Source of the DNA: Chitinophagaceae bacterium
Lineage (GTDB): Bacteria; Bacteroidota; Bacteroidia; Chitinophagales; Chitinophagaceae
Assembly (NCBI GenBank): GCA_019638615.1
Contig: JAHBTL010000030.1
Span: 25,956 to 89,955, forward strand
Direction: 5' to 3'
Length of the DNA: 64,000 bases
Position 1 is the first letter of the stretch. Every line of letters begins with the position of its first letter. The position numbers and the translations under genes are program-made. The notes beneath the pieces were generated by a model that searched no databases, was not told the origin of the DNA, and saw nothing but the letters and a program-made list of their open reading frames with translations. Below are positions 1 to 8,841 of the stretch, in pieces.

Positions 1-283
1 GCTTATTTCATTCATAAAGAACTGATTTTCATATAATTGAGAACGCCTCTTTCAACATCTGTGACACTGACAACCTAAAACAGGAAGAATACTATTGCCT
101 GCCGGTTCCAGGATTGCCGAAACCAGCCATCCCCGATTTTGAAAAACTTTTGTTTTACGAATGGGGTTTTCCCGTTTAAAAAATATATGCCTGCTCGTAA
201 AAATTTTATATTTTGCCGGCACTATCAAAAAGTATAATATTAAAACCTGAATATTCGTTGGTAGTTCACAACAACCCATCTGT

Positions 284-733
284 ATGATCACTCAACATCT
301 CATTCCGCTTTTTCAAAAAGACCTGGACAGATTAAAAGAAGAAATTGAACTTTATTCAAAAGACGAACAACTATGGCAGCTAAAAGGGAGTATGAATAAA
401 GCTCCCGGAAATATTTGCCTGCAGCTCGCAGGAAGTCTTCAACATTATATCGGAGCGGTATTGGGAGATTCTGGTTATGTACGCAATAAAGACGCAGAGC
501 TCCGGATTAAAAATGTACCCAGGGGCAAACTGTTGGAAGACATTGCGTCTGCCAGGGCGGCAGTTACAGATGCGCTGGAGCAATTATCTAAAAACGAGCT
601 GGCCAAAAATTACCCGTTACCTGTTTTTGAAGAGGCAGTGACCACGGAGTATTATCTTATTTATTTGCTGAACGATCTCAACTTTAATATCGGCCAGATC
701 AGTTGCCACAGGCAGATGCTGGAAGGGATATAA
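284..733 (+). CDS. DinB-like (DUF1572-type) four-helix protein
   Basis: A 149-residue soluble protein that reads as a DinB/DUF1572-type four-helix bundle; this superfamily includes metal-dependent thiol transferases and proteins of unknown role. The C-terminal signature LLNDLNFNIGQIS (about residues 128-140) matches the family's usual metal-site helix, which normally carries two histidines. Here those positions are Asn or Asp, and only His54 of the expected ligands is obvious, so the metal site may be lost. No signal peptide is seen. The gene stands alone, convergent with the spherulin-4 gene. The family call rests on overall pattern and the C-terminal motif; the reaction is unknown. Confidence 0.7.
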   Translation: MITQHLIPLFQKDLDRLKEEIELYSKDEQLWQLKGSMNKAPGNICLQLAGSLQHYIGAVLGDSGYVRNKDAELRIKNVPRGKLLEDIASARAAVTDALEQLSKNELAKNYPLPVFEEAVTTEYYLIYLLNDLNFNIGQISCHRQMLEGI

Positions 734-869
734 GATTTGAAATTCGAAATTTGAGATTTGCCAGCAGGTTTGAGATATAAATCACTGCTATCCTTTTTGC
801 TCCTTTAATATATTTTACAGCAGTCGCCTGAGACAAGACAATGGTGCTAAGCACACCTGCCTGACGCAT

Positions 870-903
870 AAAAAGGTCTTTCCTTATTACAGGGAAAGAC
901 CTT
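870..903 (-). terminator. Intrinsic terminator after the spherulin-4 gene
   Basis: Read on the minus strand, AAGGTCTTTCC and GGAAAGACCTT form an 11-bp stem with a short loop, followed by a run of T residues. It begins about 22 nt after the stop codon of the spherulin-4 gene and would end the long leftward locus. On the plus strand it has no T tract, so it is unlikely to serve the DinB-like gene. Confidence 0.75.
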
Positions 904-924
904 AACACCGTAGCTAAATAATCA

Positions 925-2271
925 TTAATAATGTTGTTTCAGGTAGCTGACTTCATTCAAAAAATAGGAAGGTAGCATATCCCAGGGATGGGGATTCAGG
1001 ATATCTGATGTAACATAGATCCACCCCGCATTCCGGAAATACGCATTATCAATATATGATTTGTATTGTGTGGAGCTTACATTATAGGGAAGTACGCCAA
1101 AGTTTTCGCGGTCGTAGTTCAATGTCCATGGATCAGGATTCCATGTTTCAAAAAAGGAGCCATTCTCATAAGTAATCAATACATCAACAACAGGATCTCC
1201 GTTGTAAACTAAAAAGCTTTCCGGGACATTGGAGCCGGGATTCGCTACCACCAGTGAATGCGGATCATGATGATCATTAATATATTCATATATCTGCTGG
1301 TAGTAGGGCTCTTTACCGGGTGTCCAGTTTGTGAGGTTGGTCATCTGGTCAAGAAAAATACCTTCTATATTAGGATACCAGGCATACCACTTATCAATAT
1401 TGGACTTTACAGTATTTATAGGAATATTGCCAAAATCGGTATCTACATACCCGATGGGATGCCCACCGGCGCTAATGAAATTGTTGATAGCAGTAACATA
1501 AGCCGGATCCGCAGCAGCTCCCGGTCCGCTGGCCGGGTTAATGATCGCCCAAACACGATCCTGCTGGACTGCAGCAGCAGCATTGAGCGTATTCCAATAA
1601 CCCGGTGAAGTAACGGGGTTAAAATAAGCAGGAACCAGTACATTCAACTGATCTGTTAAACCGGTTGGCGGAGGCGTTCCGAATATAGCAGCATTTCCCG
1701 AAACAGGTATACGGCTTCTGAGGGCAAAAGAGCTATTGATATCCCAGGCGCCTACTCTTATAGCATTTGCCACTGTTCCAAGAGCTGACTTAAATACGCT
1801 TACCTCCAGCACCGTACTGCCTGCAACTGATGCCACGGAGGTGGCTCCTAAAGCGTTCCATGTAAACCCTGTTCCTGTAGAGGAAAACAGCGCTCCGTTC
1901 TCAATAAGAAAGTCGAAGCCTTCAGACGTCCACACATCTGCATTAAATCCTGTAAGGGCATTATAATCTGCATCAATAAAAAGGTCATAATAAGGCCCCA
2001 TACCGGTTCCCTGAACCAGGAAATAGAACTTTGAAGCGTCATGCGCTACTTTCAATACCGTTGTGCTTTGCCCGGTGGCAGTAGCAACAGCAGGCACTCC
2101 TGCCCAATCTGAGGCATTACCGTCAACTGTTATAGATACAAAAGACGGTGAACCCGAAGAACGCGCTGATTTAGCTGACATTGCAGCATCCTCTACAAAA
2201 CGGGCATTCTTGGTACAGGAAACGATTCCAAGTAAACCCACGATGAACGTGTTTAAAATAAGCCTTTTCAT
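925..2271 (-). CDS. Spherulin-4 / GH135-like glycosidase lipoprotein with CBM9-like N-terminal domain
   Basis: A 448-residue lipoprotein; the lipobox GIVSC ends at Cys19. Residues ~45-190 form a CBM9/DOMON-like beta-sandwich, opening with the typical ITVDGNASDW. Residues ~208-448 are a spherulin-4 domain, recognisable from LVPAYFNP, IINPASGPG and GYVDT. The founding enzyme of this family, fungal Sph3 (GH135), cleaves alpha-1,4-linked N-acetylgalactosamine in galactosaminogalactan. The likely active-site segment is GIFLDQ (Asp308-Gln309), with Glu369 in LITYENG. Sph3, as I recall it, has Asp-Glu at the first site, so Gln309 is notable. It is the last gene of the leftward locus, separated from the previous gene by 342 bp. 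It probably acts at the cell surface on a GalNAc-rich polymer; the substrate is inferred. Confidence 0.8.
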   Translation of the reverse strand: MKRLILNTFIVGLLGIVSCTKNARFVEDAAMSAKSARSSGSPSFVSITVDGNASDWAGVPAVATATGQSTTVLKVAHDASKFYFLVQGTGMGPYYDLFIDADYNALTGFNADVWTSEGFDFLIENGALFSSTGTGFTWNALGATSVASVAGSTVLEVSVFKSALGTVANAIRVGAWDINSSFALRSRIPVSGNAAIFGTPPPTGLTDQLNVLVPAYFNPVTSPGYWNTLNAAAAVQQDRVWAIINPASGPGAAADPAYVTAINNFISAGGHPIGYVDTDFGNIPINTVKSNIDKWYAWYPNIEGIFLDQMTNLTNWTPGKEPYYQQIYEYINDHHDPHSLVVANPGSNVPESFLVYNGDPVVDVLITYENGSFFETWNPDPWTLNYDRENFGVLPYNVSSTQYKSYIDNAYFRNAGWIYVTSDILNPHPWDMLPSYFLNEVSYLKQHY

Positions 2272-2613
2272 AAATTGAAGGTTTTAGTTAAAGAAAAATG
2301 TTTAGAAATTTTCCGGCAGGCATTGTGATATGACGCCATTACAATATCTTCCCAGAGAGTAAAAGGAATGTAGCTCCGGGCACAATCACCCGGTTTCTTA
2401 TAAGTTCAGGAGTTGTTTTTACAATAATCTATGACATAGTATCCTTCGGGGCACTAGTAGTGAGACGGGAGTACGGAACAGGTATAGCGCAATTTTATTG
2501 CTGGCTGTATCTTTTGATCAGTATTTTAATGTAAGCTTTGGCTGTTCAAAAAGAATAATCAATCGGTTGATATGGCTTCTTTCCATTATTCATCAATAAT
2601 TTTCACGCGGTGC
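2272..2613. other. Intergenic gap carrying one arm of a long inverted repeat
   Basis: This 342-bp gap lies between the spherulin-4 gene and the 120-residue gene. No open reading frame of note and no TAnnTTTG promoter could be identified. Its right part, from about 2544 into the end of the next gene, is copy A of the imperfect inverted repeat described separately. The size of the gap leaves room for a separate promoter for the spherulin-4 gene. Confidence 0.6.
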
Positions 2614-2650
2614 TCACAGCGGAGCAGCGTTCACAACGAATGCTTCTTTC
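2544..2650 (+). repeat. Long imperfect repeat, copy A
   Basis: About 106 bp running from GTTCAAAAA to TGCTTCTTT. It matches, in inverted orientation and at roughly 80% by eye, the segment 15352-15459. Shared blocks include CATCAATAATTTTC, GCGGAGCAGCGTTCACA and AATGCTTCTTT. The repeat runs over the last codons of the 120-residue gene, so that protein's C-terminus is encoded by repeat sequence. The two copies bracket the core of the GalNAc-type locus. Confidence 0.8.
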
Positions 2651-2976
2651 TCCTTGTTAAAATCCAGGATTTTATAAAACTCAATTTTTACCTGTCTTAT
2701 AAACGGCGCCTGTTGCGCAAATAAAGCTTCATGCGCCTCGTTTTCTTTGAACAGGTCAAGGGCTTTGCAAGCTGTTCCCATATCGGGAAATTCACACTGC
2801 CATATCAATGCGTTTACCGGTTCACCGGCAGAAAGCACCTGCATTCTTTTACCTTCAGGCAAACCCGGTTGACTTTTTTCCAGTCGTGCAAAGTCCTGCT
2901 CCAATGCCATGAAGGCTTCTTCATGGCAGGGATCGAACTGCTGGATGATGCGCATTACAATACTCATGTCTTTCAT
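2614..2976 (-). CDS. Small protein, probable dimeric alpha/beta barrel fold
   Basis: A 120-residue soluble protein with no signal peptide. The layout (strand-helix-strand, then a WQCEF strand and a helix) resembles small ferredoxin-like dimeric alpha/beta barrel proteins such as the NIPSNAP or DUF6176 type; I cannot assign it firmly. It starts 20 nt after the PIG-L stop codon and so is probably cotranscribed with the sugar-phosphate genes, which hints at an accessory role in the same pathway. The last dozen residues (EKEAFVVNAAPL) are encoded inside a dispersed repeat and are probably not part of the ancestral protein. A second Met (residue 4) is an alternative start. Confidence 0.6.
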   Translation of the reverse strand: MKDMSIVMRIIQQFDPCHEEAFMALEQDFARLEKSQPGLPEGKRMQVLSAGEPVNALIWQCEFPDMGTACKALDLFKENEAHEALFAQQAPFIRQVKIEFYKILDFNKEKEAFVVNAAPL

Positions 2977-2996
2977 TTTTTAATGATGCTCGTTCC

Positions 2997-3875
2997 TTAG
3001 CTGCTGTTTTTTCCGAAAACGTAAACCTGGTCGCAGGGCCTGCCGGTTGCAAGCAGTTCCTGCAACAGCTTTGCCCGGGTCCGTATCCCTGTTTTATACA
3101 CTTCTTCTACCTGGCTTATATAATACTTGAAAGCGTAGTGTATCATCAGCTCGGGGTCGAACTCAAAGGTTTTTACGGTAAGCGCATGGCGCCGGACAAA
3201 ATGGTATATCCTTTGTTGCTCTGCCGGAGTTGCGATGCCTCCGTAAGGTTTATCTTCCTGGAAATAGAAAGTAGCTTTGGCAGCGTCCACTGTTTCAGCA
3301 GCAACGGCTATTGCCGCTTCGCGTACAATAAAATGGTCAATGTGTTCTTTGAATGCCACGGGAAAGACCAGTGCAGTATCCTCCCTGCACGACAATTGTC
3401 TTATCCTGTCTTTCATCCTTGCAAATATTTGCTTGTCCTGCTCGTTAAAGTCTTCGTACATGCCATGCGGGAATTCCATTTCGCTGTCTTCTAAAATTTT
3501 ACCGCGAACAAAACATTCGTTTTCGCCGACAAGCTCATAAGTATAATTAAACACGCCAAGCAATTCATCCAGACAGCCCTGGTCTTCAAGCAGCCTTTTA
3601 CCTGTTGCCAGCTTGATCCTGTCTAAGCTCTGGTCTGCATTTCCGGAACCGGTCCTAGCCAGATAATTACTCCGGGAAAACAATATCTTGATATGAAACT
3701 TTTTGGTACCTAATAATCCTGCATTGCACAGCTCATTCACATAGCCTCCAAGCATAAAAAGGAAATCATCGAAGTGAGGTGAGAATACAATGATATTGGA
3801 CTCGAGGATCACTTTTTCGATTGACGTAACAGCCTCGCCTGTTCTAATCCATTTTTGTTCGATACTTTCATTCAT
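2997..3875 (-). CDS. PIG-L (LmbE) family deacetylase
   Basis: A 292-residue cytoplasmic-type protein of the zinc-dependent PIG-L/LmbE family, which removes N-acetyl groups from amino sugars and sugar conjugates. The zinc/catalytic motif SPHFDD (residues 32-37; His34, Asp36, Asp37) and the later KEHIDH (His178, His181) are both present. There is no signal peptide, so the substrate is probably intracellular. It sits 24 nt after the PfkB kinase and next to the NagB-like gene. That placement suits de-N-acetylation of an imported amino-sugar phosphate, a role classically played by AgaA/NagA, neither of which is seen here. Family is clear; substrate is inferred. Confidence 0.85.
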   Translation of the reverse strand: MNESIEQKWIRTGEAVTSIEKVILESNIIVFSPHFDDFLFMLGGYVNELCNAGLLGTKKFHIKILFSRSNYLARTGSGNADQSLDRIKLATGKRLLEDQGCLDELLGVFNYTYELVGENECFVRGKILEDSEMEFPHGMYEDFNEQDKQIFARMKDRIRQLSCREDTALVFPVAFKEHIDHFIVREAAIAVAAETVDAAKATFYFQEDKPYGGIATPAEQQRIYHFVRRHALTVKTFEFDPELMIHYAFKYYISQVEEVYKTGIRTRAKLLQELLATGRPCDQVYVFGKNSS

Positions 3876-3899
3876 TGTTTATTGTTTCAATTCTTCAAA

Positions 3900-4976
3900 T
3901 TATAGTGAACATTCATTTACCTGCCTGAAAAGGGCCGCAAACCGCTTCCCTGTGTCTGTGCTTTCAGAGAATGATCTTAATACATTTGCATTGGCGGACG
4001 GATGAATCGTATCAGGAGATGTAACAGCATAAGCAGCAAGCAGATTTCCCAATGATATAGCATCCGGTTCCGGATCTGCATGAAGGGACAGCCCGCAACA
4101 CAGTCCACAGATGGTGCCGGACAGAAAAGCGTCTCCTGCTCCGGCAGTTGATATAGCGTCCACGCGATAAGCCGGCTGATGAAAAATATCGTTGCCGGTA
4201 AAAGCATATACTCCGCCCGGTCCATCCGTTACCAAAACGGATATCGAAGGATTTTCACTGTACAATACCTGCACGCATTGCTCAATAACTTCCGTTTTCG
4301 AAACATTGGTTACCGACAGGTTCGAAATACTTTCAGCTTCATCTATATTTATAGACAGTATATCGGTTAATGCAAACCCTCCCTGTTCCCTGAAAGCAGC
4401 CACTTCACCTGAAAGCAGGGAAGCGATATTCAGGCTTTTTCGTTTTCTGCCATGCTCCAGCAGCCGGATGCGTGCATCAAGCGGCACTTCAGGCACAGAC
4501 AATACTATTTCTTTGCCGCTATGATCTGCACCGGAAAAATATTCGTCAATATCGCCTGCAGTCATCAGGGAGGAAGCGCTATTGCCGGTTGTAATATTTC
4601 CTCCCGTTTTGTCGGGGTATTGAAAGCATACGCTGAACAAAGTGCTGTACCCGGGAATGACTTTTACACCTGCCATATCCATACCCGTTGAACGCATTTG
4701 CTCAACCAGCGATTTGCCTGTTTCATCATCTCCTACTTTACCAACAGGATGCACGTCAAACCTACCCGGTGCGCCTAAAAGCGTGGCTATATAGTGTAGT
4801 ATGATATGCTGCTTGCAATAATCTTTGAACGGCAGCAATGCTCCCAGCCTGCTCTCATTTCTTCCCAGCGTATGATTTTGCTCTAAAAGAAAAAACATAC
4901 CGGAGCCAATCCCTCCTGTACCAATGATGCTTTTATACGCATAGTCTTCGGTATGTACAGCGCACAGTTTATTCAT
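3900..4976 (-). CDS. PfkB-family carbohydrate kinase
   Basis: A 358-residue ribokinase/PfkB-family sugar kinase. The signature TAGAGDAF (residues 277-284, catalytic base Asp282) and the upstream nucleotide-binding segment VTDGPGGVYAF are present. Its start overlaps the stop of the NagB-like gene in an ATGA arrangement, so the two are translationally coupled. In an N-acetylgalactosamine pathway it could phosphorylate the incoming sugar or act as a tagatose-6-phosphate kinase, which is also a PfkB-family activity. The N-terminus is somewhat longer than usual before the Gly-Gly region (GTGGIGSG, residues 19-26). Substrate specificity cannot be read from the sequence. Confidence 0.85.
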   Translation of the reverse strand: MNKLCAVHTEDYAYKSIIGTGGIGSGMFFLLEQNHTLGRNESRLGALLPFKDYCKQHIILHYIATLLGAPGRFDVHPVGKVGDDETGKSLVEQMRSTGMDMAGVKVIPGYSTLFSVCFQYPDKTGGNITTGNSASSLMTAGDIDEYFSGADHSGKEIVLSVPEVPLDARIRLLEHGRKRKSLNIASLLSGEVAAFREQGGFALTDILSINIDEAESISNLSVTNVSKTEVIEQCVQVLYSENPSISVLVTDGPGGVYAFTGNDIFHQPAYRVDAISTAGAGDAFLSGTICGLCCGLSLHADPEPDAISLGNLLAAYAVTSPDTIHPSANANVLRSFSESTDTGKRFAALFRQVNECSL

Positions 4977-5878
4977 ATGAACAGGTCTTCAAATTGAAGA
5001 TCAGGATCTTCTGAAACAGGGTGTGATGCTGTTTCCTTCGTTGCCGTGATCAATGCATCCGCATGCTCCTGCAGCAACGTTATGGGATACTCGGTCGTTG
5101 GTTCAGAAAATAAAGCAACCCTAAGAGCAGTTTGCTTCCAGGCACCGGTATCGCTGAACAGTCTTATTTTTTTTGCTGAAAGGCATTCCTTTAATCCCAA
5201 TGTAACAGACATGGGAGGAACGAACTGGTAAGCCGTACCAAATGTCCGTTGCGCCAACGCAATGATGGTATCATAATTATTTTCCTGGATGCGGATGGTT
5301 GAGTTCCTCAGATCTTCAAGCGTGATGTGGCTAAAGGGATTTCTCCGGGCCTGGTTGTATGCAATATGCCCGTCCTGTCCCCAGCCCCCGTAAGTGATAT
5401 CAACAGGCGCCTCATTGATCCTGCTTTTTATTTCGGGGATATTTTCTGCATTCAGCCAGTGACGGTTTTTAACAGGAACCGCCAGCGCTTCTTTTACCGG
5501 GCCATAAAAATGCCTTTCCATGAAACCCCGGAAATTATACGGATGTCTCCGGGGCAATTCCCTGCCCTGCCAGTCCAGGCATTCGTCCATATGAAAGACC
5601 ACCAGCTTTTGCAGGCTCACATTTTCAGCATTGACGAGGTCTGTAAACGGCTTATACCAACAGGATGGTCCACAGGGGATGATCGCCCTCGTTTCCCTGT
5701 TTTTTGCATTATTCAGTTGTATCTCATCAACCAGTTCCTGCGCCATCAATATTCCCATCGCCCGGGAATCGGCAACAATACGCAACGGTACTTTCCTTTC
5801 CGGGTGGTTCTCTAACTGGCCGGAAGGTATCTTACACCAGGTGTAAAGCTCCTTTGGAGTAATGAATGATTTTGTCAT
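4973..5878 (-). CDS. NagB-like sugar-phosphate isomerase/deaminase with altered catalytic site
   Basis: A 301-residue protein of the glucosamine-6-phosphate deaminase / 6-phosphogluconolactonase superfamily. HMDE (Asp98) corresponds to Asp72 of E. coli NagB, and GQDGHIAYNQ (Asp169, His171) to its Asp141 and His143. The next catalytic residue, Glu148 of NagB, is Gln176 here. This change could alter or abolish the deaminase reaction, or indicate another substrate such as galactosamine-6-phosphate. The gene follows the GH-D glycosidase by 33 nt and overlaps the kinase gene. No signal peptide is seen, so it acts in the cytoplasm. Superfamily is secure; reaction is uncertain. Confidence 0.75.
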   Translation of the reverse strand: MTKSFITPKELYTWCKIPSGQLENHPERKVPLRIVADSRAMGILMAQELVDEIQLNNAKNRETRAIIPCGPSCWYKPFTDLVNAENVSLQKLVVFHMDECLDWQGRELPRRHPYNFRGFMERHFYGPVKEALAVPVKNRHWLNAENIPEIKSRINEAPVDITYGGWGQDGHIAYNQARRNPFSHITLEDLRNSTIRIQENNYDTIIALAQRTFGTAYQFVPPMSVTLGLKECLSAKKIRLFSDTGAWKQTALRVALFSEPTTEYPITLLQEHADALITATKETASHPVSEDPDLQFEDLFI

Positions 5879-5911
5879 GGCTTTTAAGAATTGTGCAGGC
5901 TGTATGAAAGC

Positions 5912-7936
5912 CTACAGCGGAACGGCATCCAGTATTTTTACTTCAAATGGTTCAAGGGTAATTGTAAAATGACGGCCCTGCGCCACCGGCTGCTCCTTAC
6001 CTGTTTCTTTTCTTGCATTCGAAAATGCATAATCCGTCATTGCATGATCCGGGATATCAAACAGGCGGGCAACATCCACCTCGAAACTTTGCTTTTTATC
6101 TGAAGGATTTCTCAGGCTCACGTACCCGCCTTTTTCCGACCAGGCTGCATAGCCGTATACTTCGTCTTTTGCAGGATCGCCGCCCACCCAATGTACATCA
6201 GGCATCAGGTCTGCTTTGCTTCTTGCCCATTCAATTGCCTGCTTCAGGCAATCCCAGTTTGCCGTATTCAGCTTATGCGGGTTCACATACATTTCCTGCA
6301 GGCTTGTGCCTGTTGCAAAAAACGACCAGATCTCATCTGCTATATCCTTGTCATCCATTTCCAGCTTACCCGGAATGCCCTGGTCAGCAATGCACAGCCC
6401 GTGATACATCAATGCGCTTAAAGGGTAAAAGGGCGCCCGTTGCACTACATTCCGGTATGTCTGCCCGTCCCTGTAATTCATCCACTGCTGGCGTTTGGGG
6501 CCTTTACCGCCAAGACCGGTGTCATCTCCTGCCCGCCAGATCACATCACCGTGATACAGCCAGTAAACAGAAGGCCATGTGCCGATGGTGAGGCTCAGGA
6601 AAAGATCAGGCTTTAAAGCGCGTAATTCATGAATAAGCCGGAGCATGGCTTCCACATCTTTCTGATATTGACCGGTAACGCCACCGGTACCATTGCCTGC
6701 ACCAAGCCCGTCAAACTTAAACATGGATACATTGTATTTTTTAATGAAGTCAGCCGTTACTTCGCTGAACCGTTTGTAATAAACAGGGCCGGCTAATGAA
6801 AACCCGTTCTCATTGGTTTCGAAAGGCGGATTTTGCTTTGCGCCATATTCCAGGCGTTGCGGCTTGCGGATATCATATCCACCCCAGGGCGACATCCATA
6901 CACCGATGCCGGCCCCATATTGCAGGGCAGCATTCCTTACATTGGTAAATCCGTCCGGGAACCCTTTATGGAACTGCCAGAGTGTTTTATAATCATCCCA
7001 GCCATCATCAAACAAAAAGGCATTCATGGGAACATTTCTTTTCGTAATAAGGCTGTCGCCCCATACTTTGATCCTGTCCAGGCACAGGCTGTCGTTCAGG
7101 ATTCTGTCTGCATAAGATAGGTCGTACCAGGAATTATAATGCAGCAACTGGCGATAGGTATTTGTTCTTTCCCGCTCTAAATAGTAAAGAAACCCCCTGC
7201 GCAACTGTTTTGCAGGCGTAACGCCCCATACTGAACTGACTGCAAATGTTTCGCCGGGCACAAGCGGCAGGGCACGGGGCAACAACAGCACAGACACGGT
7301 TTTGCTTTGCTCAAATTTGCTCAATGGATTTTCCACGGCAAAGAACATCGTTTGGTATGTTACAGGCGACCCATCAACTGTGCCCTGTTTTTTTACCGGG
7401 ATGGCGGCAGGGAAACTGATCACCCGGAATTTTGTAATGTCAATTTCCTTACCGGGCGTAAAGGAAAGCGTTTGCCTGACATAATTGGAGCCGTTTCTAA
7501 GCTCCGCTTTCCATTCTACCTGTAAAGCAGTTTGAGCATTTTCCAATACTGCTGTTACCATTTTCCCATCTGCACGCCGGCCTTCTGTTCTTTCACCGGG
7601 ATCACCCGGCAGGCTGGCAGCAGTTACCTCATCCTTCAGCGTAAAATCATTGGAAGTGAGCAGGGTTCCATTGGCAAGCAGCAACGAGAACAGGGGCGTA
7701 CCTGCCGGAAGTGTTACGGCCTGTTTGTTTACTTTATCGCGGAAAGCGGCCAGCCGGATTTTTTTGTTTGCCTGCCGGATCTCCATTTTTAAAATATCAT
7801 TTTCCAGCACTGCCTGCTGCGCTTCCGACACAACGGTTGCGTTGCCCGGCTGCTTACCCAGGTATGATACCTGGGCGTTCGATATAGAGACGGTAGTGAT
7901 TGTACACAATAGTAAAATAAAGGCTTTGCGTATCAT
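5912..7936 (-). CDS. Clan GH-D (GH27/GH36-like) alpha-glycosidase, secreted
   Basis: A 674-residue protein with a signal peptide (cleavage near SNAQ, residue ~22). An N-terminal beta-sandwich (~25-250) is followed by a TIM barrel. Candidate catalytic residues match clan GH-D: nucleophile Asp409 in MFKFDG, and acid/base Asp471 or Asp472 in WRAGDD. FLFDDGWDD (residues ~308-315) is the typical substrate-binding strand. Clan members hydrolyse alpha-galactosides or alpha-N-acetylgalactosaminides. In this locus an exo-acting alpha-N-acetylgalactosaminidase working after the spherulin-4 enzyme is plausible. Homologues are sometimes mislabelled enterotoxin. Its start lies 11 nt after the stop of the PKD lipoprotein gene. 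The glycosidase call is firm; the sugar is inferred. Confidence 0.75.
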   Translation of the reverse strand: MIRKAFILLLCTITTVSISNAQVSYLGKQPGNATVVSEAQQAVLENDILKMEIRQANKKIRLAAFRDKVNKQAVTLPAGTPLFSLLLANGTLLTSNDFTLKDEVTAASLPGDPGERTEGRRADGKMVTAVLENAQTALQVEWKAELRNGSNYVRQTLSFTPGKEIDITKFRVISFPAAIPVKKQGTVDGSPVTYQTMFFAVENPLSKFEQSKTVSVLLLPRALPLVPGETFAVSSVWGVTPAKQLRRGFLYYLERERTNTYRQLLHYNSWYDLSYADRILNDSLCLDRIKVWGDSLITKRNVPMNAFLFDDGWDDYKTLWQFHKGFPDGFTNVRNAALQYGAGIGVWMSPWGGYDIRKPQRLEYGAKQNPPFETNENGFSLAGPVYYKRFSEVTADFIKKYNVSMFKFDGLGAGNGTGGVTGQYQKDVEAMLRLIHELRALKPDLFLSLTIGTWPSVYWLYHGDVIWRAGDDTGLGGKGPKRQQWMNYRDGQTYRNVVQRAPFYPLSALMYHGLCIADQGIPGKLEMDDKDIADEIWSFFATGTSLQEMYVNPHKLNTANWDCLKQAIEWARSKADLMPDVHWVGGDPAKDEVYGYAAWSEKGGYVSLRNPSDKKQSFEVDVARLFDIPDHAMTDYAFSNARKETGKEQPVAQGRHFTITLEPFEVKILDAVPL

Positions 7937-7947
7937 GATCGTTCTTG

Positions 7948-8820
7948 TTACAGTTTAATAGTAAGGAATTGAGAGGTAGGCAGGTGACTGACCGGAACGG
8001 AGCCGTCCGAGGCATAAGTTATGGGATTATCGTCCATCAGGGCAAAACTGAGCTGACCTGTGGGATTACCCAGGGCGCTCCGCTGGATGGAGAACTCGAT
8101 AGCCGCCACATCATCTGTTATGATTCTCCTGGAGAATTTCATAGCATTCTCGAACTTGGCAACCTCAGACCAGGACCAGGCAGCAGGGTCTGTACCCTGG
8201 TGGGCATATATTGATCCAATGCTCAGGTTAGGGTTGTCCATGTTGTAAGTGCCCTGGCATAGAAACTCTGCGCCTGATCCTGCCGGGTAGAACCATACGC
8301 TGAAACCTGTAGCGGGATTGTTGTCCTTGTTAATGTATAAGGTAAACATGCCGAAGTCCATATCCTCAACCCCTTCTACATAAAAAAAGACGTTTTCCGC
8401 CGATGCAAAAGTCTTGACCGCTTTTATCGTACCTCCGGTACCATCATCATTCTCCTTTGTATATTCCACATGCTCCCAATCCGCAAACTCCCCGTCAATT
8501 TTAATGTTCGGTCCAATAATGGTAACGGTATCAACGAATGTATTACTCTCCGCACCGTTCTTTACCGTGAGGCTCACTAAGAATGGTCCCTTCTGGTGAT
8601 AAATATGAGAGGGGTTCCGTGCGGTTGCGGGATCAGAACCATCCCCAAAATCCCAGGAATATTCTTTGGCGTTGGTGGAAAAGTTGGTAAAGCTTGCCTG
8701 AAAGCCATCTACTACATAACTGAATACTGCTTTCGTTCCGTTTCCGCCATCATTTTTTTTGCAGGAGCTTCCTGCTAAAAGAACAAGGAAAAGCATGGAT
8801 ATGACTGTGTATGTTTTCAT
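7948..8820 (-). CDS. Surface lipoprotein with PKD and CBM9-like domains
   Basis: A 290-residue lipoprotein; the lipobox LLAGSSC is near residue 20. A PKD domain (about 35-105) is identified by YSWDFGDGS, followed by a beta-sandwich opening with IKIDGEFADW. That opening resembles the N-terminal domain of the spherulin-4 protein in the same locus (ITVDGNASDW), so the two probably share a CBM9/DOMON-like fold. It lies between susD/DUF4832 and the glycosidase, the position usually held by SusE/SusF-type surface glycan-binding proteins. I chose the Met at 8820, which gives a clean lipoprotein signal, over an upstream in-frame TTG at 8841 that abuts the previous stop. Role inferred: glycan capture at the surface. 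Confidence 0.75.
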   Translation of the reverse strand: MKTYTVISMLFLVLLAGSSCKKNDGGNGTKAVFSYVVDGFQASFTNFSTNAKEYSWDFGDGSDPATARNPSHIYHQKGPFLVSLTVKNGAESNTFVDTVTIIGPNIKIDGEFADWEHVEYTKENDDGTGGTIKAVKTFASAENVFFYVEGVEDMDFGMFTLYINKDNNPATGFSVWFYPAGSGAEFLCQGTYNMDNPNLSIGSIYAHQGTDPAAWSWSEVAKFENAMKFSRRIITDDVAAIEFSIQRSALGNPTGQLSFALMDDNPITYASDGSVPVSHLPTSQFLTIKL

Positions 8821-8841
8821 TTTATTTTGTATTGAAATCAA

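Noticed and set aside
52-291. An 79-codon minus-strand frame at the left edge
   Set aside because: No recognisable domain, no promoter or start signal, and it overlaps the start of the DinB-like gene.
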